Shown here piece after piece: positions 1 through 10,034 of a DNA stretch of 49,677 nt (within the stretch, counting starts at the first letter, position 1; the number at the start of each line of letters is the position of its first letter). The position numbers and the translations under genes were made by a program. The stretch spans positions 31,868 through 81,544 of the forward strand of contig JH154162.1 of the NCBI GenBank assembly GCA_000226015.1, read 5' to 3'. This stretch comes from Mnemiopsis leidyi. Taxonomy: Eukaryota; Ctenophora; Tentaculata; Lobata; Bolinopsidae. Under the pieces are notes generated by a model. The model was given only the letters and a program-made list of their open reading frames with translations, made no database searches and was not told the DNA's origin.

Positions 1-31
<31 letters not shown>
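1..31. repeat. (CCTG)n microsatellite at window edge
   Basis: About seven perfect CCTG units open the window; the array probably continues to the left. Confidence 0.95.
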
Positions 32-230
32 TCACTCTGTGTGTCTGTCGCTCTTTCTAACTCTCTGCCTGAGCTTATTTGTTTTGAATTAGTGTACTTG
101 AGATATTAAAGCATTTAAACAAACATTATGCAGTTGCCAGTAATTACTTAGCTAAACAAAAATATCTGTCATTATCATAGCTATCCACCATAATCGGTCC
201 GCACCCTAATAGCTACACATATTTGCAGCT

Positions 231-344
231 CAATGTGATATTCTCATCTCTCAAACCTCCATATGTTTCAATGTGATATTCTCATCTCTCAAACCTCCAT
301 ATGTTTCAATGTGATATTCTCATCTCTCAAACCTCTATACTTTT
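231..344. repeat. 38-bp tandem repeat, three copies
   Basis: Units start at 231, 269 and 307 (period 38) and are nearly identical, each beginning CAATGTGATATTCTC. A seventh-base match restarts at 345 and then decays. The rest of 1-1424 shows no convincing coding sequence; it is probably intron or flank of the TBC gene whose first exons lie to the left. Confidence 0.9.
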
Positions 345-1267
345 CAATGTCGCAGGTACGGTTATGACAGTAAAATTTCACTTAAGGTGTGACCACTGAC
401 CAACCCCTCTCAGCTATTCTAAAACACGTTTTGTTTAAGCAAGGCAATCTTTCATGGTATTTTCTGCGATCATCACAACACAGAGTGCTAAGAGGTGGTG
501 CCCAGCTATGACGTCATATCATCGTCCTTAATGCAGCATACCACATCAGTCTTCCTTTGTGTGAGATGTGACTTAATCATGGTATTGTCCCATGTCCATG
601 TAGGGTTATCTTCGCAGTTGTCTGCAAGTTTCTGCAAATCGTGCAAAACCCTTTCTTGGGATCATGTTCATCTCTAGATTGCCATCACCACTAATTACTT
701 CCTCTCTTAACAGTAAAGATAAACGTGACTAACTTTCTCTATGTCCAACGAACATGTGTAGATTACTAAGTTAGATCACGTTTATTTCTATTGGTACTCT
801 GTCACTGGGTCGACATGCTCTGAGATTAATTAAAATCCATCACATACATGGTTTGACAGCAGGTCAACAGAATGACAATTTCATTAAATCCTGCAAGGTT
901 GTGTGTTAAAAGTAATGTTGGATGTCAATTGTGAACGTCATAGTATATATATTTTTCATCAAGAATATAGAGTTCAGGCGAGTCTTACTTTTCCTTGCTT
1001 CATGTTCTGAAATTAAGGAAGGCAACATGAACACGTACAGAAGTCAATGAAGTTGAATTACTTAAGTTGATCTTCATTTAATCTACAGTTCAAATTTCTG
1101 TGATTTTCTGTGATTATACATAAGGGAAAGCTGATCAACTGATCCTAAATCAGTATCCAGTCGTGATTGCCTATTGCTTACGTGCACCAAAGAGTCCACC
1201 TCCATTTTCAAGTGACAATGTAACTTAGTTAAATAAACTTGAGAACAAATTCATGTTGAGAGATTGT

Positions 1268-1416
1268 TAACTGGTATGTTAAACTGAATTTAACGTTAAT
1301 TAATGTGTTAAACTGAATGTAACGTTAATTAATGTGTTAAACTAAATTAAACTAAATGTAACGTTAATAAGTGTGTGTAAACTGAATGTAGAGTTAATTG
1401 GTGTGTTAAACTGGTG
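1268..1416. repeat. Imperfect ~29-bp repeat beside a 3' splice site
   Basis: About five imperfect units built on TGTGTTAAACTGAATGTAAC. The array ends in the acceptor at 1424 (GTGTGTTTCAG), so the repeat unit blends into the polypyrimidine tract of the next exon. Confidence 0.7.
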
Positions 1417-1424
1417 TGTTTCAG

Positions 1425-2142
1425 GTTCAGTTTGTAGACATTATGTCACCTCGACAGAAAGTTAAAGAGCATCTCTGGCAGCTCCACTTCAATGATTATG
1501 GCCGGGGGGTCTGCATGTACAGAACAAAAAGGTAATACTCCATTATTACTTTTATTTGATTTTAGCTTTTAATCGAAGGAAATCCTCGATTATGGCTGTA
1601 TACATTGCTATAACTCGCTTATACAAGTACACATAATGTAAACATTTTAAGTGACTCTAACTATGATATTTTGTAAGTTATGTTTGATCTAACGCAGTAA
1701 ATACAGCAGTAAAAACTTAATCGTCGATTTCCCTATTAACTTCACACGAAAGATAACTGTACCATACTATGTAAATTTAAGTCGTTATTACGGCGCTGTA
1801 ATAGCAGCTGCACAAAATAAACTCAAAGTAAATTTTCACGAGTTGTGATTGTTCCCCCTCCCATGTCTCTCTTAAACAGGTGTTTACTTGATAAACAACA
1901 GCTGTGTGATGAAACACTACAAACTTACCTAATAATACTCGATACACTTAATTAAACTACATCAGGTTACAAGAGCTAGTTTCCCATGGAATTCCTGACA
2001 AGCTTCGAGCTGAAATGTGGCTCACTCTCTCTGGAGCTATATTTGATATGGAAAAGTACCGGGGTAAATTCAACAAGCTGGTGGAGAAATCTGGAAATGT
2101 TCCACCTATTACTGCTGACGAAATAGAACGTGACCTTCACAG
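1425..2142 (+). CDS. TBC1D9: TBC1D9-like exons 1425-1531 and 1966-2142: TBC domain start
   Basis: The first exon opens in frame after TTTCAG and carries [16 protein letters not shown], the linker just before the TBC domain. Phase 2 joins it to 1966-2142, which starts the TBC domain ([17 protein letters not shown], the R-G-x-W-type motif) and ends in the catalytic IERDLHR. The arginine codon of this finger is split across the intron to 3359. The intron 1532-1965 holds nothing else recognisable. Confidence 0.92.
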
Positions 2143-5100
2143 GTGAGTGCTTATTGTGCTTCTAAATTCTTTACATACCGCATTCTTTACATTGTGCTAC
2201 AACATTCGTTTTCTACTTCGTTATCACAGTAATAGTGGTTCTCTGTATGTTTGTGAGTCGTACAAAAGTCATAACGTTGTGTGTGCTGTTAATGATCACG
2301 GTTGATTGTGGGACAATGTACATTGTACTTCTCATTGTACAGTTTTGTGTAATTTAATTGTTCGTGTACATAGAACGTTCTTTTGACAATACAAGTAAAG
2401 GGTAACTTTTTTTAGACATCGTTTGCAATGTTTTCTGTCACACTATTTGGCTTTATCTATTCAGGGTGTAATTAACAAAGTGCTATTTATCAAATCACGA
2501 GTATTAGTGCACGATTTTTGTTTCCGATCCTGTAGAATTACGCGGCAATCCAATTAATGTAACACGCGAATGATGTCAAAGTTATCTTTCTTGCGCTCCA
2601 TAATAAACAGTTCGCGCGCGCGCGCCTTAAATTTCGTTCACGTACGCGCGCGACGACACATTTTCTCCTATCAGCTAGCTTCATCTTGTTCAGGCGCTGC
2701 AACTCGCGCCTGTTAAACTTAGTTAAAAGACCTGGACTCCTAACCAGATACGCTAAAGCGAAGACTCGAACAGTTGAATATTAATGCAGCTAAAATTTGT
2801 AGTGGCCTAACTCGAAAATGCCGAAAATTTGCTGCTCCGGTATGTTGATTTGAATCCCGCACTTCATTTAAATTTTAAATTCGTTGAAATTTTGAAAGTT
2901 TTTCGCGTTTTAACGACAAGGCTCACTTTTTCTTATTGTTAAAAGATAATTGCCTGACTTTATCATTGTTGATTACCTGATTTATGAATATGATTTTGTC
3001 GGTTCGCGAGCGCTCTCTAAACTGACACAAAATAGCATAGCACCGTTAATCGTATTGTTCACCATATTGTTCCCCATATTGTACTCAATGTACATAATGA
3101 ATTGTTTAGTGTGTACTGCAAAATGTATACTGTATTATTGTGTACATAGTAGTTCTATCCATGACAAAGTTAGCCAGTACTTATACTTCATCTATTTATT
3201 TGTTGTTTTTAAAAATTTTATTCATCTTATTTATTTGTTAAGTTAAGGCAACTGTACGGGTGTTACAAGTTTAAAGCAAACAGACTGCAAACTGAAAAAA
3301 TAGGAGAATCAAATAATGACCAATGAATATCTAATATCTGACGACATCTTCTCACCAGGTCACTACCCGAACACCCAGCCTACCAATCCGAACGTGGTAT
3401 CGACGCTCTGAGACGCGTCCTATTAGCCTACGCACTGTACAACCCCAACGTCGGCTACTGTCAAGCCATGAACATGGTAACCAGCGTGTTTCTCCTGTAC
3501 GGCTCAGAGGAGGAGTCGTTCTGGCTGCTGGTGGCGGTGGTGGAGAGACTTCTCCCCGATTACTACAACAAGAAAGTTGTGGGAGCTATTGTTGATCAGA
3601 ACGTCTTTGAGATCTTGCTGAAAGAGAACCTGCCCGAGTTACACAAACACCTGGCTAATTTGGGGGTGTTGAAGATGGTAACGATGTCCTGGTTTCTTAC
3701 TCTCTTTCTCTCGATCGTTCCCTTCTCTTCGGCTATCCACATTGTTGACTCTTTCTTCTACGAGGGTAGGTCTTTATAGAACTCTGTTTTATCAGATGTT
3801 TTTACCGATCAGCAATGTAGTAATGTGTAGGTCCGTAATCTGTTTCTACTCAGCTTCCACCCTACCCCGTTAAAACATCACAACGACACAGTAGAAACAC
3901 ACACACAGTAGAAACACACACAGTAGAAACACACACAGTAGAAACACACACAGTAGAAAGTAGAAACACAACACACACCCCCTCCAGGCACAAAGTTCCT
4001 GTTCCAGATAGCTATACAGATACTCCACCACAACCAGGCTGCTCTCCTTGAAGTCAGTGACGATGGGGAGGCCATGCAGCTTCTATCTGAGTTTACTGAG
4101 AGTATCTGTAACAAAGACTCCCCGCTCCAGGCCCAGGTTATTGCTTGTTGTTATTATTTACTGTGTTTGTTCATCATGTTAAGTCTTTACTTAGCAAGAT
4201 TTTTCGAACGAAAATAAAGAGATGTGACTTACTTGAGATGTTTCATTATTTGCTTTACAACATAAGTTAACTCTGGTATCAATAAATAACCATTAAACCA
4301 AGGTATTCCCAATAACAGAACAATTCCCAGACCTCTACAATCAAGTCAGTAGAAATAGGACTCCTGATCTCAATGAGCTACCGGAACTTTGGACACATAA
4401 CCATGTCCCACGTGGAAAACGTGCGGAACTCAGAGAGACTAAAGGTGAGTAGTGGTGGGGTTTAGAGTTGTAATCTTGGCTTTTGTGATGTGTACAGTGT
4501 GAATCAGATAGTTGAATTCCGTGGTTCAGTTTTGCTTGTGTGTCCTAGCCAAAGTCGGTAGTCCGTAGAGTGATGGTGAGCAAGATGTGTCGAAATGATC
4601 AGAACCTTCGTTTTGCTTTCTGTAGTTACTGTTACTATAGCTTCGGTAACTAAAAGTTTAGTTACTGTTGCTTGCCTTTAGTTACTGTTACTATAGTTAG
4701 AAATAACATGCTATATGCAGGTAGTACAGTCTATAGAAGACCAGGACAAGAGGAGTGTATTACGGAGTGTCCGCGGTATCACCTCCTTCAAGCCTCATGA
4801 GATTGACTTTCTTTACAGGAAGTTCCAGGTTATTTGTTCAGAAGCTTCAAACAATAACTCCAACCATGTTTTATCTTATTAAGTTCACATAAACTTTCAC
4901 TTCATCGATGGAATAGTTTAATCAACTAATCGCTTACTCTGATCTGTTTCTTTGCTAATTCCCTAATTTTCAGGAATGCCGAAGGAAGATGAGTCAAAGT
5001 ACAAAAGGAGGCACCCACAACCACATTTCCGGAAAGTTCCAGATAGACATGGAAAGATACTGCGAGCTGTTTACCGCCCTTTCACCTTGGGGACGCGGTT

Positions 5101-6167
5101 GTCTTGACAACGTCCTGGCGGGCCGACTCTTTGTCCTGTCCGACAGCAACAAAGACGGTCTGGTCCAGTTTCACGAGACTGTCCTGGGACTGGATGTCAT
5201 GTGTAACGGTACTGTAGACCAGAAACTGAAACTCTTCTACTGGATGCACCTGGAGGAGGAGGACAGAGCCAGGGTGATAGAGCAGTGTTACAATGAGCGG
5301 ATGGGAGAGAAGCGGGGCAGTGATTGCAGTGCGTACACCAGCAGCGGGGAGTCCGGGTCGGACCGGGGCTTTGTCTCCCAGAGCTCCACAGACTCTGAAC
5401 CGGAACCTGCTCTCCTGGCTAACTTGTCAGCTGAACAGCCCAGGTATTGGAAAACTGTGGGAATCAGGAGGTACCCGAACTTGTCATCTCAACTGATGAC
5501 GCTGATTGAATCTCCACATGTGCCTCACATCAAACAGAAGCAGTTTATCCAGTTCTGGAAGTCCCTGTACGGTCTGTACCCGGACAGCGAAGAGAGTGTT
5601 ATAGAGATTTATAGTGCTATCGGCAGGTTTGGTGCTCAGGTTACTAAGATTGGGGAGGGGGTCGAGAATAATACGGAGCCCGCTTCTGAGCTTGACTGTG
5701 AGGAGGGTGACATCCGGCTGGAGAGGAAGAACACCGAACTGGGGGATGATGTAGTGGAGAATTTGGCGCACTCTCAGCCGGCCCAGGACATGGCTCTCAG
5801 TCTCTCCCCCTCGACCTCACTCAGCACCTTGCAGATTGGAAAACAAACGGACAGTAAGGAAAATCTAAACGTGGAGGGTAGAGATCAAAACTCTGTCATT
5901 CGACCTCGCACCAAACTCTCTCCACAGGCCAATCTAGTGACTCTTGTGAACACGAACAGTCCCCACACACACAGCCCTTCTTCTAATCCTGTTCCTGTTC
6001 CGCATACAAACAGACTGACGCACAGCGACAGTGCAGGGTCGAGGAATGCAGACACTGAAGAGGAGTGGGATATTCCTTATCAAATATTGAGTTTTTCGTT
6101 GAGTAATGAACCTGTGATTTATCAGTTCTTTCAGAATTTTACACCTCTCAATACAAACATTAGATAA
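1425..6167 (+). CDS. TBC1D9: TBC1D8/TBC1D9-family Rab GAP, seven 3' exons (5' end outside window)
   Basis: Exons: 1425-1531, 1966-2142, 3359-3765, 3988-4136, 4319-4444, 4721-4828, 4974-6167. All have GT-AG borders and matching phases (0,2,2,1,0,0,0), giving about 755 residues and a TAA stop. Family members stimulate GTP hydrolysis on Rab proteins in membrane traffic. What is seen: the pre-TBC segment [11 protein letters not shown] typical of TBC1D8/9, a complete TBC domain with both catalytic fingers (IERDLHR and VGYCQAMN), a conserved post-TBC region, and an EF-hand in the last exon. The tail after the EF-hand (about 280 residues) is Ser/Pro-rich and poorly conserved. The two N-terminal GRAM domains expected in this family must lie left of the window. 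It may be TBC1D8 or TBC1D9; a basal animal could have one ancestor of both. Confidence 0.93.
2143..3358 (+). other. Long intron with alternating CG tracts
   Basis: Intron between TBC exons. At 2611-2655 there are alternating pyrimidine-purine runs (CGCGCGCGCG, then ACGTACGCGCGCG), unusual in otherwise AT-rich DNA. A 98-codon open frame at 2950-3246 is AT-rich and hydrophobic with no recognisable content; not called a gene. Confidence 0.6.
3359..3765 (+). CDS. TBC1D9: TBC1D9-like exon: TBC catalytic core
   Basis: A 407-nt exon with the body of the TBC domain: [20 protein letters not shown], then [17 protein letters not shown] (glutamine finger in YCQ), [17 protein letters not shown] and [10 protein letters not shown]. 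It ends at FFYEG in phase 1 (GAGG/GTAGGT). Conservation with vertebrate TBC1D9 is high throughout, so the domain is probably active. Confidence 0.95.
3886..3966. repeat. ~18-bp CACACAGTAGAAACACA array before a 3' splice site
   Basis: Four to five units of GTAGAAACACACACA lie about 20 nt upstream of the acceptor CCCCCTCCAG at 3987. Confidence 0.85.
3988..4828 (+). CDS. TBC1D9: TBC1D9-like exons 3988-4136, 4319-4444, 4721-4828
   Basis: These encode the end of the TBC domain ([31 protein letters not shown]) and the linker ([48 protein letters not shown]), each matching the order seen in TBC1D9 proteins. Phases are 1 to 0, 0 to 0 and 0 to 0. The intron 4445-4720 has an imperfect TTAGTTACTGTTACTATAG repeat at about 4620-4700. 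Confidence 0.9.
4974..6167 (+). CDS. TBC1D9: TBC1D9-like last exon with EF-hand and Ser-rich tail
   Basis: Starts after CTAATTTTCAG with [13 protein letters not shown] and runs to TAA at 6165-6167 (397 codons). Near the start is the family's second conserved block: [17 protein letters not shown], then the calcium loop [12 protein letters not shown] with Asp/Asn/Asp and Glu in positions 1, 3, 5 and 12, as in a functional EF-hand, then [12 protein letters not shown] second block, [20 protein letters not shown] to [18 protein letters not shown], matches the C-terminal family region. The rest is acidic or Ser/Thr/Pro-rich and probably disordered. An ATG at 4989 also opens this frame, but the conserved residues upstream make it internal. 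Confidence 0.93.
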   Translation, partial: ECRRKMSQSTKGGTHNHISGKFQIDMERYCELFTALSPWGRGCLDNVLAGRLFVLSDSNKDGLVQFHETVLGLDVMCNGTVDQKLKLFYWMHLEEEDRARVIEQCYNERMGEKRGSDCSAYTSSGESGSDRGFVSQSSTDSEPEPALLANLSAEQPRYWKTVGIRRYPNLSSQLMTLIESPHVPHIKQKQFIQFWKSLYGLYPDSEESVIEIYSAIGRFGAQVTKIGEGVENNTEPASELDCEEGDIRLERKNTELGDDVVENLAHSQPAQDMALSLSPSTSLSTLQIGKQTDSKENLNVEGRDQNSVIRPRTKLSPQANLVTLVNTNSPHTHSPSSNPVPVPHTNRLTHSDSAGSRNADTEEEWDIPYQILSFSLSNEPVIYQFFQNFTPLNTNIR

Positions 6168-9100
6168 CATTTGGGTTGCTTGTTGTATAGTACCAGTAGA
6201 GTGAACCTCTTGAACATACTATTCAAGTATCAAAAACGTAACAGAATCACTCTCCGAATTTTTGTTTTATCGCATCTGTTTTCGTTGAAATGTGTTTTAA
6301 CTTAACTTATCATAAACGTTTTGATCACTACTTCAACTAAGGCAACAATGAAGAAATTCTTGTTACATTATAGAAGGCCTCCTTAAAAACTTTTTGTAAT
6401 AATGTAATTCCTGATAATAGAAGCTGTCTGTGAGATGATTTAAGTTACCGTTCGTTCTTAATCATCAATGTCAACTCCCAATCCCCTTGAACTGAACGGG
6501 GCTAATCGTAATTTTCATAATTATTTTCGTGGAGATAATGATATCTCATGATCACCTGCTAGAAATAGAAGTTCAAGTACTATTATAAAAAAACTACAGA
6601 TGCTGAAGGATATAATTAGATCATAGAAGTTGATGTTTTTTGCGACAGATTTTAACTAATGTTTGTGAGAGATTTTAACCCTAATTTTGTGAAGAAAATG
6701 AAGATAGGATTAGGAAATGCTGAAGTTTTGCTTTTCTCGTACCATAAATATAATACCTATTAAATCTGTTAACATTCGTATATGTACCACTATAGTGCAC
6801 TACCATGGCATTGCTGCACACGTGCCGCATGTGGCAGTGGCACCCGTTTTGTTCACTCACTTCACTCGTAAATTGACGGTAACCCTATGAGTCTACATCA
6901 ACATGGGCGTGCCCTTCCCGGTCTCCAAAAATGAAGGCAAGTTCTTTTTGAGTAGTTTTTTTTAAATGTTTTAAAATGAAATTCTTTGGAGTCGTAGAAG
7001 GGCAAAATTTAATTTATGAGTGAGACTGTTTATTCACCTGCGTATTAGGAAGTTCGAACATATACATAATTTTTCGAGCGAAAATGCAACTGACTCTCTT
7101 GTCTCTTCAACCACCATAGCATTCTAAATTAAAGTGACTAAAAGTAGTTCTGAAAGTGACTATGAGTTATGACTAAACTCGACTTATCTTGACCAACTTC
7201 TAGGTTTAGGAAGTCGAACTTTCAAGTCACATTAGCTCATAGCTGCTGCTCGAATCTAATTTGAAATTCCCGAGTTCAGTGTTGGAAATCGCCCTAAATT
7301 GGTTACTTAAATAGTTTGATTGTAAAACTAAGTAATCTAATATGATCTAAAATTAAAAAATCTTAAATGTTCTCTATTTCTAAATCTTATTCTTACTTTT
7401 TTCATAAGAATTAAATTGCTTCAGGTAATTATATGCTCGTGTCTTTAATTTTAAGCGAAAACGTTCATTAATATGATTATATACTCAGAATTGACGCGTG
7501 GTTCAAACTTTCAAAGATTATTTTGGAAAATATTGTTGGTGTCGGTGACACTTGTTGTGATAAGAATTTTAGAAATAGAATAGATAATGTCTTTGTATTA
7601 ATATTTCGACAAAATTGTTTACACTGGGATTAATGTTGAAGACTGATTTGACGATTTATTTATTTTGAAGTCTCTTTTTGGACAAAAACTTGTTTTAATT
7701 GTTATCAATAGAGGACCTGAAAGCTATTTTGGGGAATAAAAAAACGTTTACATCATGAGAATGTAATACCAGGTGAGAGAGGCGTGAAAAATTGAAAGGT
7801 AAACAGTTTTAAATATATCGCAATAATGATACTTGACTTTTAGTTTTGGAAATGAAAAAGACTAAAGAAAAACTTCTTTGGCTCATTTTTGGCACATTTT
7901 CACTTTCAGCATACCACAGAGTTGCAAAGGTTTGACTGCTCATAAATATTCGTTAGTGTCCCAGCAGTCAGTACAGCAAAGTCTTTATAAATTCCATTTA
8001 CCATTAAATTTGAATAAAAAACGTGTTTACTAACACTGGTTCCCGTCGTTCTGCCCCAGAACATCGTGCCCCACGCCATTTTCTCCACATATTTGGCCCC
8101 AGCGTCCCTTACCCAAACACTGACCGTAACACTTACCCTAACCCTGACGAAGTTGTCTGTTGTGGAGCAAAACGTCACTGGGGCTAAATCTCTGGGTTAC
8201 AGTGCTCTGGGGCAGGACGTCGGCCACCCTAACACTAACAGTAACACCACTAACACTATAAACAGTAACATAGTCATTGGCGAAATTACAATTTAAGTTA
8301 TAAATTACAGTTTTGTGATAGCATCGCTCAAAAGCCACTATTTGAGAGGATATTTTGACATTATTATTTCCATGTCTTGTTTTTTAAAAAACCGGATAAA
8401 AGCTCCTTAACTGTTGATTAAATATGTCATTTTAGAAGACCACTCAGAAACGGCCCTCTGCTGAAACAGTGCCACTCTACCTCGATAATCAGAGAATATT
8501 TTGACATCATGAAGATGGTCCCGTGTCTTGTTTTTGAGAGCCTAACGAACACTTTTGAGCACCCAAACCTTTGGAACTTTGTAGTTACCTATAATTTTGC
8601 AAATATTAGTTATTTGTGCACCGTGCACTGCACGAATGACTAGACTAATTGTGAATTAGTTGGCCAGTGTCACAATTTAAACAAATATTTAAATTTAAAA
8701 ATCAAACAAGTTGTAAAAATTGTCTAAAATTAACTTTGAAAATTTCTGAAACTTAAAATCCCCTACAATATATAACTATTATAAAACTAAAATAAAAAGT
8801 ACTACATCATACAATGGCATCCAGGGGTATTTCTAAAAATGTTGGGGTTAGGATTATAAAAGGCTCTTACTCACTAAACCTGGCTAAAAATTACATAATC
8901 AAAACTGTTGATTCAGTTTTCAGTACGCACACAGTCAAAATTAAGTTATCAAGATAAAAATTTATATAAAAAGTGACAAGTTATTATTATCATCATCACA
9001 GCGGGTTCATCTTGTTGTTAGACGTTAGTCTCCTGTCTCACTCCAAAACTTAAAGTAAAAAAGACAGTTTCCCTAGAAGAGTTTTAGTTCATCTTTTTGA

Positions 9101-9213
9101 GCGACTTCCAAGCGGTTCTTAAGCAGCTTATAAGTATTATATAAGCAGTTCTTTGGCACTGGCAGTGAGAGCTGTTTTATCCGTTAACTGCTAAAAAGTA
9201 AAAAACGCTTTCT
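6168..9213. other. Intergenic region between convergent genes
   Basis: 3' flanks of the TBC gene (plus) and the large sushi/lectin gene (minus). AT-rich and without a credible open frame. At 8335-8385 and 8480-8535 two diverged copies share GAGGATATTTTGACAT...CATG...GTCTTGTTTTT. At 8100-8275 there are C/A-rich tandem motifs (see repeat entry). Confidence 0.6.
8100..8275. repeat. CCTAAC/CTAACA-type short tandem motifs
   Basis: Degenerate runs such as ACTTACCCTAACCCTGAC and ACCCTAACACTAACAGTAAC. They resemble telomere-like hexamers only loosely and are interrupted by unique sequence. Confidence 0.6.
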
Positions 9214-10034
9214 TTACAGTTCATCTTTTTTAGAAGCTCCTAAAATGTTGACCAATTTCTGAGCAAGCTCCACGAGTTTTACCATAATATCAGAGTACTT
9301 TCCAGAATAAGCTAGAGTTTCAGTTTTCTTCTTGCTCGGGTTACTTCTATATTTCTTGCTGGTGTTCAACCAAGCTTGTCGTGCTTGTTCCCTGGACCTA
9401 GGGGCCGCTTCCTCAGTCTTCCTAAGCTGAATGTTCCTGATGTTTGTGTTAACAAGAAACATAGACTGAGCCACCAGGACCTCCCTGTTGTCGTGTATAA
9501 CCAGCGTCTCTATGTGCTCTATGTAGTGTTCTATTATTTCTATCACTCTCCCCATGAAACTCTCTGTTAGGCTCCCTTCTCTGGGTGAAGTTTCTCTGAT
9601 GAACTTTCTAATCATGAGGTAAGGTTGAGTGTTATCGATTAGTTCTACACGGAGGATGGAACTAGCGAAACTCTCCAGAAAGGTGTCAGGTTCAAGAAGC
9701 TCCCTGATCTCTGAGATTTCTCTATCACAGTCGTCCTCGTATTTAATCTCCTGAAAACAAGCGGAAAGGAACTCCTCAAATTCAAACCTCCCAAAGGGAA
9801 CACAACTAGCTACACCCTCCTTAGTATCACACCGGTTATATATTGGACACGTGACTAGATCACAGGAAGCTGGGACGCAGGAAGCTGGAGTACCACTCCA
9901 GACACCATCATCCCCACAATCTCGTCTAGCTGATCCGACTAGGGTGTAGTTATCGTGACACGATGTAGTGAGGGTAGAGAGGGTGTTGTGTTGTGTACCG
10001 GTGTGTGGTGGTAGCGGCACTGGATCCGGGCACT
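9214..10034 (-). CDS. Large sushi gene, last exon: CCP, FOLN-like module, helical tail, KDEL
   Basis: Starts after CAACACCACCAG in phase 1. The CCP has its four cysteines in KCPDPVPLPP, LTTSCHDNYTL, RRDCGDDGVWSG and PASC. It is followed by CDLVTCPIYNRC...GVASC, a follistatin-like spacing (C-x4-C-x5-C). Then come about 195 residues rich in Glu, Lys and Arg with predicted helix (CFQEIKYEDDCDREISEIRE, VIEIIEHYIEHIETLVIHD) and no membrane segment. The last residues are NILGASKKDEL and then TAA. KDEL at an exact C-terminus is the classic ER-retrieval signal read by KDEL receptors. Confidence 0.88.

Noticed and set aside
495..677. 60-codon plus-strand frame
   Set aside because: No homology, low-complexity codon use and no splice context.
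5293..6170. Overlapping short frames on both strands inside the last TBC exon
   Set aside because: Shadows of the conserved EF-hand exon.
8100..8275. Interstitial telomere
   Set aside because: CCTAAC motifs are few and interrupted; no run of TTAGGG-type repeats.
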